From contig NW_018149108.1 of NCBI RefSeq assembly GCF_002042975.1, forward strand, positions 846,164-910,163: a stretch of 64,000 nt of DNA, given 5' to 3'. Made by a program: the position numbers and the translations under genes. Within the stretch, counting starts at the first letter, position 1. Every line of letters starts with the position of its first letter. This document shows, in pieces, positions 24,101-36,100 of this stretch. Under the pieces are notes generated by a model. It ran no database searches. It saw nothing but the letters and a program-made list of their open reading frames with translations, and was not told the origin of the DNA. The DNA is from Orbicella faveolata. Lineage: Eukaryota > Cnidaria > Anthozoa > Scleractinia > Merulinidae.

Positions 24101-27100
24101 AGATTCTAAGGCCTGGAAGATGTTCGAAAGTCCTTAGGGGAATCTCTTTAAGTAAATTGTCCTGTAGATATCTAAAACATTGTCGATTGTAATGGCTAGA
24201 TAAGGAGTTCATATCAAACTACCAGTTAACAACTGTGTAACATGTGTTTAACCTAGGTCATTAAAAGGTGTGTGGTTTTTTAATTTGTTTGGTTTTGTTT
24301 TTGTTTGTTGTTGTTTTTTTTTTTTTCCATACTGGCACGGGCCATTTTAAAAGAGACCTGTTCCAGAGTTCAATTACCTTTTTTTCCGTTCGGCTGTAAA
24401 TATTTTTGCAGGAACACTTTTGAGATTGTTCATGTAGATTATTGCTAAGAGCTTTGCAAAGCTGTTCGATATGCGTATAAACCTGTACATTATATATTTC
24501 ATAAGACTCATCTGAACTTTTTTCTTTTTTTTTTTCTTTTTGCACAAAGTCTTTGCTGCAGACAATATTACAAATTATGATCGATCCATCAAATATTTTC
24601 GCTCGCGCTCGACTGGTTCAAATGCGTCACGTGACTGGATATTCCCCAGCTAAAACTGGGAAATACCTGATTGATATTCCCCAATTTTCAAAACTGCGCT
24701 TGTTACGAAAAACATTTGAAGGATAATGAACACAATAGCCTTCATTTGGCGCCAAAATATGCTCGGATATTCGTCCTTGGACATTACGCTCTCGGAAAAC
24801 TGTTCGCTTCTCGGAACAGATAATGTCCGCGGACAAATATCCCAGCATATTTCGGCGCAAAATGGAGGCTATTGTTTGTATATTATTATGATTGCAATAC
24901 ACAAATTGTCTGCCCTAATTGCCGCTTCAAGTACCCAAGCGTGCTCATGCTAATCGCTTCTTTATTTTTTCTTCATTCTTTTGTGGGTTGGGTCCGGATG
25001 TACGTTTTAACTTGGAAGGGGAAAGGTAATTGGGCCTCTTAGGGTACTTACGCCCTTTTGTCTTACAACGTGCTTCTTGGCAAATTTGTAAATCAATTAA
25101 CACTTTTGCCATCTGATGTCTGTTGCAAGCTGTTATACTAAGGCATTGCCTGGCCTGTTATGGGTCCTTCGATTATTTTTCTCTATGTTCGTTAAACTTC
25201 GTAGGGTGTTATACTTACAGGTATTTAAGGTTGTCAAGCGCAAAGAAAGCATTTTAATGTGTGGTAGTAATCTTGTTGTTTTTCAGATCTCTGGTGATGA
25301 ATCAAGATATGTAATTTCAAAACCAAGAAAAGCAAATTAATTTTGGAAGCAGATGGGATAGTGAACAGAGGCTATGGTATGGAAATATGTAATCTAAGCA
25401 AGACACCAAGAAATAACTTACAGTGTTTTTAACCTTTTCAAGCCAAAGAAAATAAACCCAGGTAACTCAGAGATTTCGTTCTGAGAGAGGTCTCTATGAG
25501 CAAGGATAAGTAAAAAAAATATTAACGTTCATTATCAAAGGTAAAAATAAGTTATTTTACAGCTATATGTATGTGGTGGACCGGGGTGATAGAATTGATA
25601 AGAAGGTACATTGCAGTTTGTTTAAATAGACTTTATCACTGTTTTGGAAGCCATCTTCACGGGTAGTCAGCCCCCATCAGAAATAAATCACACTAAAGTG
25701 TTTGTATGCTCTTGTATGGGAATCTGACGGCAAATAATTTTCCGCGTACTTGCACGAGGTTGATAAGCTCGCGACCGGACTGGACGTTTTCTCGCGTACT
25801 CAAATTTTAAGAAAATTAGTTGCCATTTGATTTCCATACAAACGCTGCAATTTGTTGCCTACACAAGCTGTTGCCTGATTACCCATGCAAGTTGCTCTGA
25901 AAACGGTGAAAAGTTCTATACTAAGGGCCCTGCATGTTATTGCTATGCCAAACACTCGTTTCAAGTAGAGTAGCAGAATTATAAGAAAGACTGGCTCTTC
26001 CAACAAAACGAATTTGTAAGAATTTTGTTATCCTCTTAGAATATCGATCTATCGAAGCGATTTCCTATTTTGTAAGGTCACCGGCCCTATAGTTTATACG
26101 AAAATATATTTCTCCGAACTAGCCACTAATATAATTCGGTAATGCCGTCTCAAATTCGTATTTAGTTTATAAAACCAGTAGAAAAGGCAATTTGTGAAAA
26201 GGAAATGTTTTGACTGAAAAATGAGTTATACGTGTATTGTAATTAACTTACAAAGTCAACTTACAGAGTTTCCAAGTTTTTCAAGTTGTGGAATATGTTC
26301 CCAGGCAGCTGAGTGATTTTGTTCCGAGAGAGGTCACTTAAAACAACCATAATATGTATCAGTATTAATTGTTAGTTGAAATTCGCTCATTGTCGTGTTA
26401 AGCAAATGTACACTTCTTTCCTCCCACCCTCTGCCCTTCAGTGCGATATATGATCTTAAGGGTATAAAGCTTAAAACAGTGTAATTCCTTACGATTGCAA
26501 AGATTAATTTGAACGATAGTAAAACTATGTGAATCTTCTCTTTCAATCAAGCACTGTAAACCATCATTACCCATAACAACTTTCGACATTGCGTGCCGTT
26601 TACGCCATTACGCCATTGTTGGAAGAGCTATATTAATCCGACCACAAGTTTAGAATTAAAGCCTTGAAATGATTCTCGTCTCTCATTATTGAGAAAGTAT
26701 ACGGCTCGAATTTTGGTCCGCGGACGTTAGCCCGTTCTGAGAGGCGAATTAAAAATAAAACTAGAGAACTCGCTCTCAGACAACTGTTCGCTTCTCGGAA
26801 CAGATTATGTCCGCGGACAAATATCCGAGCGTGTTTTCGGGCCAAACGGAGGCTATTGCCTATATATTCGTGGATCAATAATTAAGAAATAGAAAACATG
26901 CATATGTACCGTCATTCTATCGAGTTATAGAAACACGAGAGGAAGTTTGGGAGAACGAGAAATGCTGTGGGAGCATAGTGTTCGATGGCTCAGCCAATCA
27001 GATTACAGCATTTGCATTAGTATCATACTAAAAGAATTCTACTAAAACTTGATAGAAACACGGAGAACATTTCTTGTATTTCTTTTAGAAAACACCGTGA

Positions 27101-30100
27101 CGAGAAAAAGGAAAACAATTTGTTAACCTTGATTATCAAAATGTAAGTTTTCTTTTCTCGCGCCATCATTACGTCGACAGCTCGTGCTAGTTCTGTGTTT
27201 CTATCGAGTTTTAGTATAAATCTAGGAGCGTTCTATCACGAATGCCGTTCTCTGATTGGCTACGTTACTCTCTCTCTATTCTGTAATAGATAGTGAGTAG
27301 CGTAGCAGTGTGTCCTTGTTAACAAAATGACGGCCGCTTCTTGGCGTTTTCGAAGTGTCTGCGACGAGGATATAGATTAAGTTTTGAACAAATAGTAGAT
27401 TATACTAAAACAATTAAATTATTCGCTCTCGATTTCTATCAAGCGATAGAAATCTCGAGCTCATAATCTAATTGTTCAATAGAAACAAGATTTTTAACCA
27501 ATCAGTGCGAGAATTTTTTTAGGACTTTCTAATGAGAGATAAGAATCAATTCAGGGATTTAATTGAGCGTTTTCACATGACTTCACGGCAGCCATATTGG
27601 TATTTCAAAACAATGAAACGGCGGCCAGGTTGGTGTACAAAGCCAATCCTGTGGAAGTCGAACTCTTTTCTTGTGTAAACACTTTCTTTTGTTCCAATAA
27701 ATTAGCATGGCTGCAGGCCACATGAGGGAAAACGCTCTATTCTAAAACTGCAGTTGGATTAATGAAGTTGTTTCAAGATTAGACAGGCGTAAAACGTGTA
27801 CACGGAGATATCATTTCCCCCAATATTTTAATAACAGAATCTCTAATTTTGTTGAAGTCGTTACTATGATTTACCTCTTTTCTGATTACATTTAAACAGC
27901 TTGTAAAACTCAGCAATTAGTGACAATCTTACCTCTTTGGTTGTAATATTTAATAGAACATTGGTTCTCACAACCATTTTTTTTTTTTTTTTCGAGTTTA
28001 AGTTTAAGATTTGGTAAAGTGTTAATCCATTAATTGTATCTTTATCAAATATATGAGCATATTTCTCGCAAATGGAGGCAACTGTTTATATTCGTCACGG
28101 GATGAAAGTAGTATGTTAAAATTGAAGACGTTCGTCTTTTCTGCCTAATAGAAATTCAAAAACCAATTAATTTATTATCGACTTCGAAACTTTTAATCAC
28201 AATTTGCACATATTTTAACAAGTTTATCAAATACTGGAAAAGAATAGGGCCTGTTTTATATCATTTTACGTTTTTGTAAAATTCTCTCCAGGTATCGGAT
28301 AAGAGAATCTCTAATTTGCTGAAGTTGTTGTTTACTTCTTGTCTGTTAACATTTAAACAGCTTGTAAGACTCAGTAGTTATTTAAATTTTTAGCTCTTTA
28401 ATTTGGTTGTAATATTTAATAAAACATTGGCTCTGAAACCCAAAAATTCTAGTTGCTTTTAATGTACTTAAAAATTGAGTTCGAGATTTTGGTGAAATCT
28501 TATTCACATTCATGCTCTGAGTTCTTAGGTGAAGCTCAACGCTTCTGTCTATCGGTGACTCGCTTTCTGAATGGCATTTTGGAAACAAAGCGGAAAATAC
28601 GTCTTTCAAGGCTGCCCGATAGTTTGAACTGAATGCAATCAGAATGAGCGGATTAACCACTGTACTAAGCAACAGAAAGATGTAATAAAATAAACCTACA
28701 AATACTGCACACCTATCTTTGATAAATATCGATGGATAAAGTATTTCTAGAAACAAGTAAACATAGAGAGGTGTCCAGCAGGTGAAAAATCCCAGTGAAA
28801 CCGATCCAAAGATCTTCATAATGTTTTGGTTCTGTCTAACTCTTGTTGCTTGTAGAGTGCCTCTGTTGCCTTTGTCGAACTTTTCTCGTCTCCTTTAATG
28901 TTTCATAATGAGAGGATAGAGCACTAGTGTTAAAATCAGGGGTGTACAGTAGAACAAAATAAAACTTAGGAAATGGTAGATTTTCAACGCCAAGTCACTC
29001 ATTGTGTTTCTACAAAATGTGTTCTGCTCTATCTTTATGACTTCGGAATGGACGAAGAACGGGACAACGCTTAGCAAAGGAAGAAACCAGCTTAGAAAAA
29101 GAAACATTTTCCTAGTCCTTGCAGTAAGGTTCAAAGTTCTTAGTGGAAATACGATTGCGACAAATCTGTCCACGAGGATGAGCACTAAGCTTAGAATTGA
29201 CACCACATACGAAACTGCTCGTGAATAAATTCCCAGCTTGCAAAACAACGTAGCAAGTGTTGGGTCCGCAAAAAGACTTCCACAAGCTTTTAACATGCCT
29301 TCCGTGGCGTAGAGTGGCCAGTTGAGCGAAACACAGATCAGGTCTGAGACTGCCATATTCACAATGTAGTAATTAGAACTTATCTTCAAGTTTGGAGTTT
29401 TGATGAAAGTTGTAATCACAAGAAGGTTCCCTGTGATTGCTAAAAAGCTGACCACTGATAGAGCGACCGTGAATGCCGTAGAGACGCCAGACGCCGAACA
29501 CTTTGCTTGATTCATGCTGTCACCCACAGAAGAGTTATTCATCTTTTCAAACAACGCCTTCGTTTCTTCCTGACTTGTTGTTTCTTCCTATATAATTTCC
29601 GCCCTCAAGAGCCCTCATGGGCCCGATGAGGATGAACGAGTGAGTGATATAATTTCAGACGAGAAACGTTTAGACTACACTAAAAAGTCGCGGAAATAAT
29701 TTGCATTAAGCTGATGAGAAACGTTTTCTATTAACTCTCCGCAGTGCACTTGAATTGGACGTCGCCTGTCAATCAGCACCCGCAGGAGAACTTACACTTA
29801 TGCAGGTGACAGTTTATTGTTAACTTTTATCATTTTGCTAATTTTAAAAATACTGAGTAACAGTTCAGTGGAACTGCGAAATGAAAATTATCACATATGA
29901 ATTTAAAGGAGCTTTGTTACACAAATAATGCATGTTAACAGCGCAACAACCGGAAAAAGACGCTTTGCATTCAGAGTAAATATGATTCATTATTAACCAC
30001 CGCAAGCACCAAAGAACTATTTTTATTGGAAACTTAAAATTAAAAAATTGTACTTCGCGTTTCTTAGTTTAGCTTATACTTGTCCTTGCAAAACTGAGAA

Positions 30101-33100
30101 AAGGCAATAAAGTACAGCAAGAACACCACAGTATTTTGGCGATAACCAGTTGCTTCTCGGACAACCTCATGGTAATATGTTTGTATTCTGCCTGTCTTTT
30201 TTAGACAGTGGTGTTATCAGTTATAACCACGATTAGGATTAAACCGATCGTATCTGAATGGTCCTAGGATTCAACTGATTAGACCATTTTATGTTATGAA
30301 GCACTGATGGGTTAAGATAAAAGATATTAAGTGGACGCTAATACTGATTGTGGATTAAAAGAAATAATGATATATTTTACTCAATTTCTCTGCAAAGACA
30401 GGCATTGTGTTCCCCCTCTCCCCTCCCCCCTGCCCTTACAATCAAAGTATGAATATACAAGCGAAAAAGAACTACGCAACTAAACGAAATGCCTAACACC
30501 ACTGCTTCGAAATAAATACACATATTATATACCAAAAACATATTAAAACACAGACAAACTGCAGCACGTTTCCTCGACGCAGGTGTTACCGATGAGGTTA
30601 AAAATCTATCAGCAAAAAAAATCGATTATGCAAAAATAAAAAAGACATTATGGGCTCGGCTTTGAACTGACTTATCGACTTATCAACCAGAATCGCGTAC
30701 TAATGATTATATCACTTTGTTATTGAAATGTTTGCTGTATTTGGTTGAAATAAACATACTGTATGCCAAAAGACACTAAAGGTAGGAATTGAAAAAAAGT
30801 GAGCCGTGAATATATTTTATCGTCATCAATGGATTCCTCTTTTCTCCTATATTCTAATAAATACTCACGGAATGAAGTCTTACACTCGTTTGCCGGTGAG
30901 TAGTATATATTACGGAACTGTATAGATAAATCTTTCGCCTGTCCTCATTTGGAATTGCGAGAGGAAAGAGATCACACATGAATTGTAAGAAAACTTCAAG
31001 AAAGATAATCCCAATAACAAACATCAAACGTTTTGGTTTGCAATCAAACTAAATGTGTATGTTATTGAACCAGCGTGACGTCTTTATGGTGGAAAAATTA
31101 TTTTGAGTGCGAAATCGATCGAAATACTCGATCACACTAGAGAAGGAAGGCAAACTGTGCATTTCGGTAAATGGTTTCTTGAGGTTAATGTATGTGTTAA
31201 TAAAGAAAGGAAAAACATTGAAAAACTACATAGTCGGAAAAGAAAATTACTGCTATACCCATGGGAATCAAACTGGTATACTGCCGCATGTGCAGCGGAC
31301 GATTACTCCTCCGCACCACATCCACAACACTCAAACGCTGGGTAATTAGAACAGCAGGCTCAAGTGAGTTAGCAAAGTCGTGCGAAAGTCGTACGAGTTG
31401 ATGGCTGGTTCCAGCATATCCTAAGTCTTTGTTGAGCTTTTCAAGTGGAGGTGACACGAATTACTCACCAAGTGAATTGTTTGAAGGTAATGTTTCTCAT
31501 TCTATGATTTGTTAGGACACACGGCAGTTTCGAGAGCTAGAAAGTAGATGAAGAGCATTGTACGAATTTTCTGGAGGTGGTCCCCATGGGCTATGGATTA
31601 ATATGAAAGTCAGTTGTTCGCCTTCCCATTCTCCAATTACGCAAGTTAAGTTCAGTGGCTCAAAGCCACTTTCATTTTGGAAGCGGCTGATAAATTAATG
31701 CTTACCCACGATCCATTCTCAAGCCATATAATAAGAGTCCTTATTATATAGCAAATCTTACTGGTCACGTTGGCAAAATGAACAAGTTCTGATTAGTTCC
31801 CTGTGCAGGCCAATGCACTGCGGACCGTTAAGATAAAGGTCATTAGGACAATTCTTATGAATGCGCCTGCGTTGCTTTCAAGCGGTTTTTCCTCGAGTGT
31901 TTTTAAATGTACGTGATAGTTTGTGTTTACAATCTCATGACAAGTGTATGGGGACCTACGACTATCACTCGAAATTTGCCTAAAATTTATAAAAAAAAAA
32001 AAAAGCTTATTAAAGAAAAAAAATAATAATAAAACGAAACAAAATGAAAATAATTACTTTTTAAATCTGAAGTAAAAGGAGATTAAAGTGAAAACCATTT
32101 AGCAAAAAAAGTGGAATGAAAATGAAATAAAATCCAAACAAAACCCAATTGGACATAAATTGAATTTTATGAATTTTTCTGTAAATTTGAGGAAGTAGTA
32201 ATATGATAATAAATTTGGGGAAGTAGTAATATGATAATATGAAACTCATTGAAACAGCTGCTGAAGTTAAAAAAGTTCACATTTACATGTACATAATGTA
32301 TATGCATGTGCATCGTGCGTGGAACTTTAGAAAAACATCCGACACATGTCTTCCACCAAGCCTAAGAATGATAATCTAATGATTACTGATAATCTGTTGC
32401 CTATTTATCAGACATACAGCTGAGTCTTTCAAGTATATTTCCTTTGATAAAGTGTGTTATCGTTTGTCTCACGATGTAGTCACTGAGCGATCGCGTGCAA
32501 TTTGAAAGGAACTTTACGCGTAATTAAACCTGATCCTATTTTATGAAAATGGCTATTTATACTTTACTCAACAATACTCTTCAAGTTAGGCCAGGTTTGT
32601 CAGCTCTTTCGGTCACGATTACGAGGCATTATTACAAAATCTATTTTGAAGCTCCACGTTTTCTTCCATAGGTGAAATACGTCCTGTATGACATTTACGG
32701 CAAATAAGCCAACACATAATGTCTTTTACAGCTGCCCGATAGTTTGAACTGAATGCAATCAGGATAAACGGATTTAACGCTGTACTAAGCAACGGAAATA
32801 TGTAATAGAAAAAACCCACAAATAAAAGACATTTATCCTTCATAAATATCGATGGATATAGTATTTTTAGAAACAAGTAAACATAAAGAGGTGTCCAGCA
32901 AGCGAAAAATCCCAGCGTGACCGATCTAAAGATCCTCATAATGTTATCATTTTGTTTAACTCTCTTAGCATGTATGTTGCTTCTGTTACCGTTAACTAGC
33001 TTCGCTCGTCTTCTTAACTGTTTCATGATGCGATGATAGAGGACAAGTATTAAAATCAGTGGCGCACAATAGAATACTGCAAAACCTAGGAGGTGGTAGA

Positions 33101-36100
33101 TTTTTAGCGCTAAGCCACTCATTCTGTTTCTACAAAATGTCTGTTGTTCTTCTTTAACGATTTCACTGTAAACAAAGTATGGAATTAAGCCCAACAGAGA
33201 CAGAACCCAGGTCAGAAGAAGAAAAACTGCTCTTATCCTTGTGGTGATGTTAAGGGCTTTCAACGGGAATACGACTGCAATGAATCTATCCACGGCGATT
33301 AACACCAAGCTCTGAATTGACACCACATACGAGACTGCCCGCGAGTAAATTCCTAATTTGCAAGCAAATTTGGCGAGTTTTGGGTCCGCAATGAGGCTTC
33401 CACCAGCTTTCAACATGCCTTCTGTCGCGTAGAGCGGCCAAGCCAGGACAACAGATACTAGGTCAGAAATTGCCATGTTCACTATGAAGTAATTGGAACT
33501 TGTCTTCAATGTGACCATCTTCATGAAAGTTACGATCACAAGAAGGTTCCCTGTGCTTGCTAAAAAGCTGACCATTGAGAGGGTGACTGTGAACATTGTT
33601 GACACGCCGACAGAACAATTTGTTTGGTTGATATTATCAGCTTCTGTATTGTTATCCATCTTCCAACACAGTTTCGTCGTCTCTTCTCTTCTTTTGGCTA
33701 ATAGTATTTCTTCAACCCACTGAGTTTCGTTGAAATGATTCTTTATTGTGATGATTTATCAAGTATTGCAGTCCAATATCAGGCATTGCAGCCCATTTTA
33801 AAGTTTAATGTTTATTTACCTTTCAACCAACAATTGGCAGTAGGCAGGAATACAATTTGATATATATACTCAACGTTAGGCGCTGTTAAATATTTATACG
33901 TTAATTTGCGAAATACGAATTTGAATTTTAATAAATGTTATCACTACTTCTAATTTCAGTAGACCAAACATAGAATTTTCTGGACGTTTCTTATGTAAAT
34001 AATGGTGATAATCACCTGCAAATCTACGCAAACTAAAAATTATCCACCAATGTAGTCACAGGAAATGATGAAATATTCGATCATTGGGTACTAGTTAAAA
34101 TCGTAAGAAAATGGATGTCTCGCTCGCAGTTTTTGGCTTAATGAGAAAATAAACTTAGCAAGAATGTTGTAACACTTTGCTGATAGTATTTTCCTCGCGC
34201 AACCCGGCAATTGAATGCTTAGGTTTTTTCTCGCCACACTCTTCCCTCTCTACTGCATGCGTATCTTTGTTCAGTTGAAATTAAAATTCATTTCCCTTTA
34301 AACCGGTTTAAGATTAACTAGAATCAAGACATTTTTAAAGAAAAACAAAAACGGAGGATTTAAAATTATATGGAACTGCCAGACTAGATCTAAATACTGA
34401 GTATCACGCTGATTGATTATACCATTTATCTCCAAAGCAGCGTCTGGGATGTAAACTGGAAGCTAATAGCGTCGCGCACAGTTTCTAAAAATAGATTACA
34501 TCACTAGAGACCCCCCAAATGACTCAGACAAGAATTACAGTGCGCTAGAAGGTTTTGTATGAGCGCGTTGTCTTCTAGACCAGAAAATCAGGCAAAAATG
34601 GAACGATTGGTAGTCTAGGTTTTTGAAGTCCAATATCAAGTATTGCAGTCCATTTTAATGCTATGTTCATTCACCCTTCAACCAACATTTGGCAGTAGGC
34701 AATTTTAGTAAATGTTATCACAACTTCTGATTTCGGTAGACAAAACATAGAATTTTCTGGAGGTTTCTTAAATTAGGGACCTTACGCAAACCACGACGGC
34801 AACGGTAACGAGAAGGTCTCCAAACAAAAGGTTTAATGAGCAGTACAATGGCTGTGCACGCGCGTTATAATTCTTGGTACATTTCTTTTCCGTCCTCTGC
34901 AAATCAACAACGTGAAATGACCAATTTCCAAGTTTTTTGACAACGGGACCCACTACGGCTAAGTTTTCGTATTTCTGTTAGGAACTGAACGCATTCGTAG
35001 CATATTCAGCAGAGGCAAGTTTTAATACCGACAAACACACTAAATAGACCTAAATAAAAGTGAAATTCCAAAATAAAATATAAGCACACTTCAGTAATAG
35101 GCGTCGTTCTCGCCGTCGCCGTCCTACATACGTAAGGTCCCTAATAATGGGCTAACCACCTGCAAATCTACGCAAACTAAAAATTATTCAACAGTGTAGT
35201 CACAGGTAAGGATAAAATATTAAATCATTGGGTACTAGTTAAAATCGTTAGAAAAAGGATGTCTTGATGGCAATTTTTGGCTTAAGGAAACTGTTTCAAA
35301 GGAAAAAATAAACTAAAAAAGAATGTCGTAACATTTGTTGATAGCATTTTCCTCGCCCAACCCGGCAATTGCATGCCTATGTTTTTTCCGCCACACTCTT
35401 CCCTCACTACGGCGTGCGTATCTTTGCTCAGTTCATTAACCAGAATCATGACATTTTTAAAAAATGATGTCATTTTCTTTTTTCACTACAAAAACGGAGG
35501 ATTCTAATTTATGTAACAAAATAAAGACTAGACCGGTCTCAATACTGGTTCTAAGATTTCGCTGATTGATTAAATCATTTATCTGCAAAACACTGTCCGG
35601 GATGTAAACAGGAAGCTAATATCTAGCTATTTCTGAGAAGAAGAATTCGGTCTCTAAAGAAACGAGAAACACCTTTGTTAAATTGAAATTTAAAAATAAA
35701 CCAGGAAGCAAATTAAAACAGAACGACAAACTGCACGTTTTGTCGATGCAGGTGATATGGTGAGGTTAAAACGATCGATTACCATAATGCGAAACTTTAA
35801 TATACACATTATCTAATCTTTTCGCTTATCAGACTTAATGGCTAATACAATCACTTACCGATGGATTTATCATGTCTTACTGAGATATTAGCTCTTTTTC
35901 CTTGAGTACGTGTGCGGGCTGAATTCTGTAAATCCTGCAATCTGACTGGTTCCGGGTGTGGGCGGAAATTTACGATCTCGCTTACGCTTCATTTCGGGGA
36001 ATATTTGAAATATTTCACCAAAAATTTTCCAGTTAGAATAACTTAGCCGTTACCATGAGCATTTAATTGATATTAATCGACAAAATTTAATTTTACGCAA

